Assembly: GCF_901709675.1 (NCBI RefSeq) | Contig: NC_051091.1 | Coordinates: forward strand, 679,967-743,966 | Origin: Syngnathus acus | Lineage: Eukaryota > Chordata > Actinopteri > Syngnathiformes > Syngnathidae | Direction: 5' to 3' | DNA length: 64,000 bases | Shown: positions 38,672-56,903 of the stretch, one piece after another | How positions within the stretch are numbered: the first letter of the stretch is position 1 | Layout of the letters: every line of letters starts with the position of its first letter | Notes under the pieces: generated by a model | What the model saw: only the letters and a program-made list of their open reading frames with translations | The model's database searches: none | What the model was told of the DNA's origin: nothing | Program-made: the position numbers and the translations under genes

Positions 38672-40302
38672 TCACTTTGGAACAGCTGTCCTGGACTTGT
38701 TGTAGATCAAAAAATCCCAGATGTCGTGCCACACGTTGCTGTCGCGGTAGAGGTAGTTCATAGATGACTGCAGCGACGGCTGCAAGGTGTGCGGGTGGTA
38801 CTCGAAAAGCCACAAGACCACCCCCCACACCAGGGTGGCAAAAAGCGGGAAGGGGTCTCGTTTAGGCTGCGGGATCACTCCTTTTTCCACGGCCAGACGC
38901 CAAAGGGCCGACAGGATTCGGGACAGCAAGTACATGTTGATCTGGAACCACAGCAGACCGACCGGATGGAGCAAATCTCTTGGTGTTTGTCTTCTCTTAA
39001 ATACACGAGTATATTCTGGGCCAAGCGTCAATAGTCAAGTTTGACATCGTTTTGGATTTATGACAGGGTTAAGCGTGGCTAGGTATTCTAGAATTATAAA
39101 GTCAAGTGTGGGTAGTTTACTTAGTTCAAACATCACCTGATAAGAATAGTTAATAAAGGCGTTTTGATGGCTGGAAGAAACTGATTAACTTGAGATCATC
39201 TCCTACGGGGACAGATTGTGTCCACATTCTTCTGTAATACAATACTTTGAGAACAAATCAAGAGGAATGACAAAAGGCCAGTCGTACCTGACTGTTGATG
39301 TTGTTGTTGTCACCAAACACCAACCATCCTCCGACGCATGCGGCCAGGAAGGAGTGAGACTGCAAACTGCGGCCCTGGAATTTCTGCTGCAAGGCCTGCA
39401 GTCCCTTGTACGTCAACACAAAGTACGCCAGGTTGCGCGAGTGCGTGTAGGTGGCCTTCCAAATGGCTCGGAATTTCTCCGCCAAACTGTTAGAGGAGAG
39501 ACAGCAACAGAAAAACAATCACTTGGACTTATGGGGGGGAAAAAAAAAAAGAGAGAAAAGCAAGAAAAAAACTTTTGAATTGGAACCAACAGATGTGCAT
39601 ACTAAAACCAAAATAAGAGCTGCATGCCTGACATGGGGATGAAATATAAATGGAGTGCCCCGTTTCAATGTTCAACTTTGACTCAATTAACTCCATTGTA
39701 ACACTTTGGGAATATGTTGCTGGAAATGGCAACATTCAACAGCCACACTATTTTCAGTTCATCAAGTGACTTTGGTTGCTGCTGAAGCGAATGATCCACT
39801 TTCCTTCGATAAGATGAATTTTTCATGGGATGCCTTAATCCTCTGTAGCAAACACCTGAATTCAGTGATTATTAGGACGTGGAGACCAATGCATTTCATA
39901 ATGATTTTATATGTGCATTGATGCAAAGCAATACTCTTGATGAATAAATAGCTGTGGTAATAAATCATCATTCATTCAGTGTACAATTTGATTATGCACA
40001 ACTGGCTGGATCAGTCTTGATTCCAAATAACTGCTTACCTTCCACTCCGGAATAAAAAAGTCATGACAAATGCATGTGGTGCTCTGATTTTAGCTCCATA
40101 TCTGGGACACACAAATTGGAGACAAATGAAGAACAACTATGACATCACTCGACCGAGCAGCACACAAGTAGTTTGAGGTACAAACTCACACGGCACCATT
40201 TCGGAAGCCTTTGAGAATAGCCAGAGCTGCTTTGTATTTTTCTTGTTGCAAAAGGTGATTGACGGTATAAAGTAAAGTTTTAAGCATCTCTGACACCGCC
40301 AT
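38672..40302 (-). CDS. pxmp4: Peroxisomal membrane protein 4 (PMP24)
   Basis: Integral peroxisomal membrane protein of the PXMP4 family; its biochemical role is poorly known. Four exons in order: 40302-40190, 40101-40039, 39486-39288, 38941-38672, all in phase, giving 214 residues (human 212). Recognisable blocks are ALAILKGFRNGAVYGAKIRAP near the N-terminus, then a segment ending FGDNNNINSQINMYLLSR, then LQPSLQSSMNYLYRDSNVWH near the C-terminus. Hydrophobic stretches fit several membrane segments. The start ATG is the first in the exon and aligns with the family's N-terminus. The 3' end lies about 680 bases upstream of the transglutaminase start on the same strand, and itch lies upstream in the same direction. 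Confidence 0.96.
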
Positions 40303-41952
40303 GACTCTTTATTGACAAGTCTTGTTGGGGGTACATCAATTCACGTTGCACAAGTACAACGAAGGGCGTCACTCTCAAATGATGCCGTCGTGAAACAAAT
40401 CAAAACAAAACAAAAATCCCGTAACATGCTGACGCGCTCATGATCGTATTTAATCGTAGTCATGTCAAATGTGACTGTGAAAAGTTGAAAATTGTTTTCT
40501 TTAGTAATATAGAGTTACATCATTCGGAGTTACAGCCTAAAGTCGTTCCATCGTCGTTATACAATGCCCCGTCTACGTGGTGGATAAATATGAAGTGGAT
40601 CATAAAATCATTTGCTTGAGATGCAACAGTTTGAGTGATCACAGCTAATCATAGCAATTTAGAGGTTTGTCAAATTATTTTAATGAGTGAGTTCAAACTT
40701 ATCAGCCACAACAAAGTACACGTCAGTTTCAAATGGCTATTTAAAAAAACAACTTTTGATTGACGTCAGCAGAGTGGAACGGTGTTTGTAGTGGTGTACT
40801 GTAGAAATACATCCCACTATACTAAAGTCATATCATTTACCTGATGGTCGGCAAAATATCTCATAAAAGCCGCACAGGCCTACCTAATATTATAGCCATG
40901 ACAAAATCAAGCATCACGCACAGTGATCATTTGCAACGTTGAAGTTTTGGGAATGTATCGGTAAATTGTAATGACTTTCCCCCCCTCCTTCCTTATTCTA
41001 AATAAGACTTGCAAACAGCGTGTCAGATTGATCCTCAAAGGGGAAATAAAGCCTCAATAATGATCATATCTGACGCCCTATAAAACTAGGGCCATCCGTT
41101 TTACTTCCAGGTACCAATCACAAAGAGAAATCACTATTTGTGTGAATTTAAACGAGTGTATTTCAATTCCATTAGTCACTTAACACATTAAATACTCATG
41201 GTTCCGCTTCTTATCTACCGAAGATCATTTTGTAGACACAAGACTTTGCTACCACTCAGTGGGAATAGAACATTATCTTACAAATTGCAACACACAGGAT
41301 TGTTCCCACTTCATCAGTAACATTTTTTTTCCAACCAATTACTATTTGTTATTCATCCACAGATTACAAAAGGACCCCCCTCCCCCCCAAGGTCCAACGT
41401 ATTTACATTACATTGGAAGTGTCCCTTATTTGAGGGACGTTTGGTCCTATGAAATTAAAACGACAACTATATGCAACACATTGGAGAGTGAAGTGCGCAC
41501 TAAGTAAGTGGAAACATATCCCGTAAAGTGATCAGAAATGATTGTTGGTAGAGTTACAAAACTACTGCACTTTAAAAAAATACAAGATCTCTCTGGGACA
41601 ATCACACGGCCTTTGCCACTCACAGTTCACGTGCAAACTACGTTCAAGAAAGTGAGCAACTCAAAAGTGACACTTTAGGAAAATGGTGAAGAAAGGAAGT
41701 GTGCGTGCTACATCTCAGTCAGTCCAGTCACAACACTTTTGCAGAGATTAAAGAAGAAACCAAATATCATCTGGATTTCAAATCTATTTCACACGTGCAC
41801 AGGTTGTGATTTCAGATTAGATGCAGAGAGGAGATGGAGAAGGTCTCAAACAGCTCTTGAAGCAGCTGTGATTGCATACGGTCGATGTGGCGTGGGGATA
41901 AAAGCAGGTGCTGGCTGTAGAGACGCAAGGAGAAAGGTGCAGCGTGCTGTGG
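40303..41952. other. Spacer between itch and pxmp4; probable itch 3' UTR
   Basis: This 1.65-kb stretch between the itch stop and the pxmp4 start (both minus strand) has no coding gene. A minus-strand AATAAA lies at about 40306-40311, within the pxmp4 5' UTR, and an ATTAAA at about 40449. If either ends itch transcripts, the itch 3' UTR would be about 1.5 kb and would reach the pxmp4 promoter. Confidence 0.5.
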
Positions 41953-48646
<6,694 letters not shown>

Positions 48647-49760
48647 AGTTCATCCATAACACTGTGAAGAACCAGGAACTGTAACGTAAGATTGAAATGC
48701 AGCGTTATTGATGCAAACTGCTTCAAGAGTCATTTGCATGCTCGCCGCTCGCACTTCAAATGTTGCAATATAGTTTGCAAGTGAAAGATTTACATTTGCA
48801 CAACCTTTTATGCTAACCCTTATAACGTTAGCAATGACATTAAATAAACCTACACTACCCAGACAGTTTTATTGCCTATATGTGGCAAAGGATGAGGTGC
48901 TACCACAGAGAACAAACACGAGCTGTAGGAGCACTATTTGGCAAGGGAACAGTTCATTTGGTGCTTACACAGCTAAGAAAATCATTACTCACCAGTGATG
49001 TAACAATATAGAAACACTTGTGAGCTCTCATGATGTGAGGGTGTTGTTTTTGCATCCTAACTTTTCAGCTAATAAATGACGACATGCAAAATGGGAAAAT
49101 GTGTGATCCAGTGGATGTCATGTGTGTGAAAGGGAACCTCGACACAACATGCGACCAGCTCATGACACTGCCTTTACATTAGGTTATGCAATGACGTGGT
49201 TGGTTAAGCTTGGCTATTTGGAGGAGTGTGGGAGTCGCTTCTGCACAATAGAAAATCCCACCCTGAGCTAAAGCTACAATGCTCATCTTTTTTTCTCATT
49301 AATTAAGAGCAAACAACGACTGTGTTATATTTTGCCCCTTTACGTCTGCTGCCTACTTGGCAGATTAACAAGCTAGTTAACACACAGGCATATCGACGTC
49401 AATAATAATAATAATAAATGTTTTAATTATTATGACAGCTGCTTAAATATGAAGAAAAATAGATTCAACATGTTGAAAGAAAGTTTCAACGCCCGTGAAT
49501 GTACCGTTCAAGATTATTAAACAATCATTAAATGCAGGATTAATGCTAAAGTCGACCCGGCCGGCGCTCCGGGATTTTCGTCAAGGAAATTTGGAACTCT
49601 AACCGGCACCACAGCATACCTGACACGGGCAGGCGATAAAGGGACACGGGGCTAGTAGCGTCGTGTCGGGGTTATTGTCACGTTATTGTTGCGGTCTGTA
49701 TGCCATCATTGCAGACGGTTCCGAGGCTCGCATAGCTAGCAAGAATAGCCATGGTAGCTT
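48647..49760 (-). other. itch 5' region with a possible noncoding first exon
   Basis: The only exon-like feature is a GC-rich segment from about 49760 down to 49622. It ends on the minus strand with CGTGTCAG followed by GTATGC, a plausible donor. It would be an untranslated first exon spliced to the exon that holds the ATG at 48646. The rest of the 1.1 kb is AT-rich intron with nothing recognised. Confidence 0.4.
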
Positions 49761-50100
49761 TTCCGGTGCAAGATTTTCAAAACAAAAGTAAAAAGCGACT
49801 AATTCTCTGGAGGTTTGGTTTGAGCTGTTAGTAAGGGCTGAAACAATATAGTAAAATTAATACTTTATACTTTTTATCCGTCAAAAGGAGATTCGACAAT
49901 CGCAAAATCGTGAAAGACAAGTCATGTCTTTTCTTTTGAAGGCTGTTTTGGTTTGACGTCATCTTGCAAAAAGCCGAATAAAACCAAAATCGCAACCGCG
50001 CATTTAATGCTCTACCCTCTCCCAGTCTGTTAAATTGTATCACACTTTAATTTATTTCCATTTCTATCATAATACAGTGGCATTTCTCGAAGGGCTAACG

Positions 50101-50137
50101 CGGAAGTACCACGTGTGACGTCATCTCGAGGGGGCGG
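50101..50137 (+). promoter_or_regulatory. Compact promoter motif cluster between itch and bloc1s1
   Basis: Within 37 bases lie an ETS-type CGGAAGT (50101-50107), an E-box CACGTG (50110-50115), a palindromic CRE TGACGTCA (50116-50123) and a GC-box GGGGCGG (50131-50137). The cluster is about 100 bases upstream of the bloc1s1 start codon and 350-480 bases from the presumed itch first exon on the other strand. There is no TATA box. This is the usual make-up of a housekeeping promoter. The motifs are visible; factor binding and bidirectionality are inference. Confidence 0.6.
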
Positions 50138-50236
50138 TTCCTCACGGTTTGCCTGTCAGCTGATAGCATCGTGCAACGCTTCCCCGTGTTTATTATTCGT
50201 TTTAACAAACTTTTCAACACTTCCAGTTGAATGAAG

Positions 50237-51372
50237 ATGTTGTCTCGTTTGCTGAAGGAGCACCAGGCGAAGCAAAACGAGCGGAGGGAGCAGCAGGGTG
50301 AGCAGAGCTTTCCCGACCATTCTTGAGCCGACTGGCCACTATGCTAATAACAAACAAAAAAAAGTCAACGCCGAATATTTGTGTGCGATGAGCAATATGT
50401 TTAGCACTACAGTCCACAACGCCTTGTCACTTCTAGTGATGTGTTTGAACGTTTTTACGTTCAATCAGAACGACGTAGACGTGAAGCCATTAACGCAGCT
50501 ACCTGCCTTACGGAAGCTCTGGTGGACCATCTCAACGTTGGGTAAGGACGTCTTCATTTATTGCAGGTTTCATATTTATAAATTACAGTCAAAAAGAAGC
50601 CTAAATGCAACAGCATGTAAGTGGTGAAAAACGCAAGATACCCTTTGTTTTCCTCCTTTATGATGTAACTTGACAATATGACACTTTACCTAGACAATAA
50701 GCATCAAAACGATTGGAAATGTGACTAAATCCACTTTACCATCACACTAACCTTGATCAAGTTTTTTTTTTTTTTTTTTAACCAAGGTGCTTCTTGTTTT
50801 CAGCGTGGCCCAGGCGTACGTCAACCAACGCAAGCTCGACCACGAGGTGAAAACTCTCCAAGTTCAGGCTGGTCAGTTTTCCAAGCAGACTGCACAATGG
50901 ATTAGCATGGTAGAGGGCTTCAATCAGGCCCTGAAGGTAAGTTAGATAACATGTCCTAACAGATGTGACTATAATGAATCAAACTGACTTTATTTATCTT
51001 GTAACCCTTTGAGTCTCAAAGACATTTAACCATGGTAAGTTTTTTTTTTTTTGGCATAGTAGGTGACACCATAACAACAGTTAGAGGAGCAATTAGCGTT
51101 CTCTCGCTAGTAACTCGGCGATAGTTAGCAGTTCAAAGGCAGCCCCGTGGGTTAAGGTTGTAGTCCCTGGAGGTGGACAAAAAGTTCAAATGAAAGTATA
51201 AGATTTGATTGCGAATTGCAGCCACTGTTGGAGGAAATCAACTCTCTTGATTTGAAACTAGGAAATTGGTGATGTGGAGAACTGGGCCCGCAGCATTGAG
51301 ATGGACATGAGGACCATCGCCACAGCTCTGGAGTACGTGCACAAGGGTCAGCTTCAGTCAGCCCCCTCGTAG
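50237..51372 (+). CDS. bloc1s1: BLOC-1 complex subunit 1 (GCN5L1)
   Basis: Small coiled-coil subunit shared by BLOC-1 and BORC, acting in the formation and positioning of lysosome-related organelles; it also has a reported mitochondrial acetylation role. Exons: 50237-50297, 50469-50541, 50804-50936, 51262-51372, all in phase, giving 125 residues, the same as human. The start MLSRLLKEHQAKQNERRE and the end ALEYVHKGQLQSAPS are diagnostic. An ATG two codons upstream (50231) is in frame but the family start is at 50237. AATAAA at 51660-51665 is the likely polyadenylation signal. Next to rdh5, as in mammals, where bloc1s1-rdh5 read-through transcripts are known. Confidence 0.97.
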
Positions 51373-53723
51373 ATGCTTCGGCAGACGGGTAGCAATGCTA
51401 CGAAGAACCATAAAATAACTAAAGAGGATACGGAGCACAAAATGTGAAGCCTGGCGGCTTGCTTTATTACACTTTTGCAGCAGTGCAAAATATGTCAGCT
51501 CACACGGATGTTTGCTTATTTGTAAAGTTGATGTGTGCACTACTACTTATGTAAAACAGTTTCATCTCTGGAACCATACATGTCAGTAATAATGTTTATT
51601 AACAGTGTCCAATGTGTGTCAAGATAGATCTTTTATTCATAAAGAAAAGACCATCGTGAAATAAAATGTGTTGTTGTCTTTCACCCAACAATAATCAAAA
51701 GATAAAATTCCTAGCAGGAAGAAGCTCCACCCAGCAATGAAAAAATGGCATAGCGTCACGCTCATGGTCTAAAACACCAAAGAGAAATATTTGCTTGGAG
51801 ATCAAACTTTGCGGAATGTTGAAAAGAAAGTTATGCCAGCTGCCTCTCAAATCTGTTAAAGCAGTGGAACACGGGATGTAGAATAATAAGCTCTTACACA
51901 ACAGAGGAGTGACGTGTTTCCATTCTTGGGAGAGAGTTTTGTTTGGTTTGAAATGAAACTTCACATGACTTTGTACTTGTGGCAGAATATCTCCCATTGA
52001 AGCAATTCCACTCCACCTTAGCCGTGATCCAAATGAAGCAAAGCGCTGTTGTTTTCTAATCATCAACAATTAAGCTTCAACATTCCGCAAACAAACGTGC
52101 CACTCAACGTCGGGCACATGTTTTAATCTTACAAAAGGCTTTTTACACATGGGATTGCGATGACTAACGCGCTTAAATAAAAGCCCCTTTTGGATTTGTG
52201 CATATTAAAAGAACACTTACTTAACTGATTCCAGAATAATTTGAAAGTAGGTACTAATGCAATACTGTACAGCAATGAGAAGCTGGTTTATCGAAATGAC
52301 TTTTTTTGGGTTTTTTTTGTTTCTTTCTTCACATTTTGCTATATTTCTCTTCAAAGGGCACTTGTGCACAAAGCAAATGCCTCGATGGATTTGGGATTAG
52401 CAATTGTGGACTTGTCTTAAGGGATAAACTAGCAGCAGCGCGAGTGAAAGCCTCTTTTTGAGCGGCCTCCTTGACTTGAGTTGCATGTGAGCATAAACTG
52501 AGGTACAAGGATAACCTGTACACATCCATCACGTCCCCAAACAGGAAAAAGGTAGGTTGAAAGACATTTGAATCATTGATATTATTTGTTTCACTTTCTT
52601 TTCTCCTTATTAATCTTAGATTCCCAGTTCTGCTATTACCATGGCTGCAGAAAATTGTTCAATTTCACTGACTTAGTTCTCTTTCGCTCAGGGATGCTAC
52701 TGACACATAGTGACACGTGAAATCATTCAATGCTAAATGGCAGAAGGGATAAAATGATCCTGTGTGTCTCCTTTTTATGACATTGTTGGTGGTGTGTCAA
52801 GGTATGAGATTTTTGCAACATAAAACATGCGTTATGGCTATTAGAGTGTTATCTGTCATGCGTCAACACTTGTCATTTTTTATTGTTCTCATTTTGAATT
52901 GTTGTTCAGCTAAATGTTGTTTCATTGGTCATTCTTGGATGAGCTAAAACAAACAAATTCAATGTAAAAGTCTGTCGATAAAGAGTAAGAATTCAAATTT
53001 TAATTGCATCATTTAGAATTTGCTTCATTAACTGATTACTTCACAAATCGAATGAATACATACATGCTGAATTTATATGTGTAGTTGCTCCCATTTAGTA
53101 TTCAACGTACTTCATATTAGTTCAAATATTTGATATTCTCGGTTAGCAATTACTGACATTCATTGGACACATTCATTGAAATCAGAAAATGATGGACCAA
53201 TATGTACATTTTTAATTAACTGGTTTTCAAAGGGCATACAAATGCTGCAAATATGACAGAACTCTACAACTATTACTCATTGAATGCTCAGTGGGATGGA
53301 TTAAAAAACAAATAAGCCAATAGCGAGGACTGCGAGCTCGAGTTTGCCGAGCCCAGGGTTCCGAGAAGGTCATGTCAATTTGAACAAGACATTGTTGAAA
53401 ATGTCACCGTTTAAGCTGTCGGAATATAGAATGATGGTTATTTGTAAGGCTGGAAAATAATTGGCTGCCAGCAGCTGGTAAGCAGCTCTGTTACTACATG
53501 TCCACTTGCAAACAATGCAAATGCCTAAAGTAAGACGATTCAGTAAAGATTGCTCATGTGACCCCAAGCAGCAAAATACTATCAGCGAAAATAATGCTGC
53601 TACAGTCAGACTTTGACCCATTGCCGATTGAACGTCTGATTTTTGCCACGTTTCATTGTTTCACATAATATTGGATCGCAGGTGACGACCAAGGCCACTT
53701 CAGCGCCTGGAGGCAGAACAAAC
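51373..53723. other. Spacer between bloc1s1 and rdh5
   Basis: The first 300 bases are the bloc1s1 3' UTR, ending near the AATAAA at 51660-51665. The rest is AT-rich with no recognisable gene or mobile element. The last part presumably holds the rdh5 promoter, but no TATA box is evident. Confidence 0.6.
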
Positions 53724-55292
53724 ATGGAGTTGGTTTATGCGCTTTTAGGGTAAGGAATACTACATGAGCATCCTGAAATGTGGCTCGCTCAAACGTTTTC
53801 AGTATGAAATCGATAACTAGCTAATGATGTAAGTGCAGCCTGGGATGTGCAATGAAAATGTGCCATTCACTAGGGACAACGCTTGGCTGTACATCAGCGG
53901 CACCTTTGCCGTGTTGTGGATGGCCGCGTGGCTGTACAGAGACAGCCTGGAAATGGAAGAGGTAGCCAACAAATACGTCTTTGTGAGCGGCTGCGACTCG
54001 GGCTTCGGAAACCTGCTGTGCAAAAAGCTGGAACGAAAGGGCTTCCGCGTGCTGGCCGGCTGCCTCACCCAAAAAGGAGCCGAGGAGCTGAAGAAGATGA
54101 CGGGGCCCTACTTGAAGACGGTGCTGCTGGATGTGACCAGTCAGGACAGCATCCAGAAAGCCATGGAGTGGACCAAGAAGGAGGTTGGCGACAGTGGTGA
54201 GTCATTTGACTGCTCACATCAACTTGCGCAGGAATAGACATAGTACGTATGATGCCATTTCCCCCGTGCGCGAGGCCTGTGGGGTATCGTGAACAACGCC
54301 GGGCGTTCTCTGCCCATGGGCCCCAGCGAGTGGATGAAAGTGGAGGACTTCCACAGCACGCTCAAGGTCAACATGAACGGCACGATCGGCATGACCGTCA
54401 CCTTCCTGCCTCTGGTCAAGAAAGCCGCTGGGCGCATTGTCAACGTGGCATCTGTGCTGGGCCGGGTAGCGGCAAACGGCGGCGGCTACTGCATCTCCAA
54501 GTTTGCTGTGGAGTCCTTTTCCGATTGCCTGAGGTAAGAAGGCCCAATCGCTGCGTGCCTTGGCTTCACCATCATGGAGCCAGCCATCTGGGACATGGTA
54601 TGCACTCTTTCATTCTTTGTGGACAGTCTGAGAGCTCTTCCCATTTTCAATCAACAACGGAGGTTATTTTATTATGAGGCCACATCTTTTTGCATGCCAA
54701 ACATCAGATAAACCTGACCAATCAAAGACGGTATTATCAAATGAGTTTGTGGAGCCCACATTTTCTTTTGGATCTACTACGCCTTGAATTGATTGATGTC
54801 TTTCTACACTGCACAGGAGAGACATCAACTACTTTGGGGTGAAGGTGTGCATCATTGAGCCAGGTTTCTTCAAGACAGCCGTGACCAGCTTGGAGCCCAT
54901 CGAAAGGGAACTGCACCGCTTGTGGAACCAGCTCAGCCCTGAAGTGCAAGCCAGCTATGGGGACAAATACCTGGACAAGTGTGAGTGGTAAAGGTCACCG
55001 ATGAAGCAATAGTTCTTACCTGTTAGGATGTCACTTACAAGTCGAATACGACTGACTCACTGACATTGCAGACATTAGGATCCAGCGCTTCATCATGAAC
55101 GCCATCTGTGACTCGGATTTGACCAAGGTGACGAGCTGCATGGAGCACGCGCTGACCGCCGTCTACCCTCGGACCCGCTACAGCGCCGGGTGGGACGCCA
55201 AGCTTCTGTGGATCCCGCTATCCTACATGCCGTCCTGCGTGGTGGATATGGGACTCAAGCTTGTTCTGCCCCGTCCGTCTAAGAGCGTGTGA
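53724..55292 (+). CDS. rdh5: Retinol dehydrogenase, 11-cis type (short-chain dehydrogenase)
   Basis: Membrane-associated SDR enzyme; RDH5 oxidises 11-cis-retinol in the visual cycle. Exons: 53724-53749, 53874-54196, 54275-54533, 54817-54980, 55072-55292, all in phase, giving 330 residues (human RDH5 318). A hydrophobic segment at about residues 10-28 is the N-terminal membrane anchor. Then come the NAD-binding SGCDSGFG motif, NNAGRS, and the catalytic Tyr188 and Lys192 in [19 protein letters not shown] near the end is typical of RDH5-like members. Adjacency to bloc1s1 matches the mammalian order and is the main reason to prefer rdh5 over other RDH/HSD17B6-type paralogs. AATAAA at 55468-55473 is the likely polyadenylation signal. 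Confidence 0.88.
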
Positions 55293-55473
55293 CTGGACAG
55301 CCAATAGCGTGAGTCATTCTCCCTGTGAAAAAATGGATCGTTGTCCAGAATCACTTGGTCTATCATTACAAAGGGGCATCATGTCCCTCATAGAACTTAC
55401 TCATCTAATGTGCCTTTTGCCATCAAATGTGGCTTCTTTATGTGAACAACAAAAGGATACAGTTTTCAATAAA

Positions 55474-56861
55474 AGTGCTGGATGTTCAACTCGCCATTTT
55501 CAGAAATGGGCAAATCTGCTTGGTTCTTTCATTTCACTCACACTACTATTTGTATAGAAACAAAGAAGTACTTACCTTATTTCTTATCTTATATGACGTA
55601 CTAGTATGAAATAACAACAACGACATGGCCTTTTCGAAGATATCTCCAAGCTACTGCATCGTACTGTTAGTAATAATGAACGTGACGGACGGCTATTTTC
55701 TTTTTTGACTGAGAGAAATGAAGAAAACAGCAAGCAGCAGTATCATGTCACGTCCAAAGCGCTTGTGCTACTTGACGCTGTGTGATAGATAGCATCATGA
55801 ATGATGCAACCAACGCTTGAAAGTTCTGCATTGTTTTACTTTTCGACAGTATGATGTCATTATGTTTTTTAGTGAGCAAATTGGCTGTGTTGCATTATTG
55901 ATGCTGTATCGTGATGACCTCTTGTGCCGCCTGCTCAGGTTTCAGTCAGAAAAAGAAAACAGGCAGAAGTTTTGCCATTCGATACTCCACGAGAGAGAAG
56001 GACTGTCGGATATTGGACACCTTTTCTTTTTTGGGGAAAAGAAAATCAACTCGTTTTCTGTAGTCATTCTTAATCCAAACTCTACTCAAATAACATGAGA
56101 TACATTATATTAGATAAGCATTTCATTTATAGGATTATCATCATTATTATGATTCTTATTTTCTGTTTACAAAATGATACAAATTGGTCATTTGGTTTTA
56201 ATGTAATTTCTTGCAACCTCAGGTTTTTCACACTCTTGACTTCACACTTTGACAGTTTTTTCTCCATTTTTAAATATTTCTTTCTTTTTCATGACTTTTT
56301 GGAGATATATTTATACATATATATTTTTTTTCTACATGTCTTCTCGACATCAGCCAGATGGCGCTGTACGTCTATCAAAAGGATAATAACTGCGACTAAA
56401 AAAAAGATTGAAATAACATTTGAAGAAAAATAGAACATGAAATAGAAAAATAATTGTATTTCAATTTTTCTTTCCCAAACTTCCTTCAGAAACAAATTAG
56501 CTACTGTGAGGCATTCTTTGGTTAATGGTAGTTGTTTGGTAATAATGCTAGAATGGCTCCCAAAACTTACTAGTGTTAGGTCGTTTTGCTTTGACAAGAT
56601 CAATTGCTGTCAATCGTTGATCATAGTCTTTAGTTATTAAATGAGTCCAGTGTTGGAGGGCCCCTGTCCAGCCTGTTTTCTGTGCATCCCCACAGCAATA
56701 CACCTTTTTCAAATCATCCGGGTTTTTATCAGGCTTTTCGAGAGCTTGCTGACCTGATCATTTGAATCAGGTGTGTTGGAATAGGGCACCATCTCTTATT
56801 GTTCCGGCTGCCATCATTGGCGCAAAGAATGAGACAAAGGGAAACTGCTAGGGTAGAACAT
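55474..56861. other. Spacer between rdh5 and the first elastase gene
   Basis: This 1.4-kb stretch lies between the rdh5 polyadenylation signal and the convergent end of the elastase gene. I see no gene or clear repeat apart from short AT-rich tracts. Confidence 0.6.
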
Positions 56862-56867
56862 TTTATT
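56862..56867 (-). terminator. Polyadenylation signal of the proximal elastase gene
   Basis: AATAAA on the minus strand, about 37 bases after the stop codon. The equivalent signal of the distal copy is at 61354-61359, about 48 bases after its stop. Confidence 0.75.
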
Positions 56868-56903
56868 CCAATGGACGTGTTAGGAGTTCTTCAATTTCTC
56901 TTT

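Noticed and set aside
54540-54600. Possible extra rdh5 exon after the 54533 donor
   Set aside because: Exons 54275-54533 and 54817-54980 join in frame and match the family without it.
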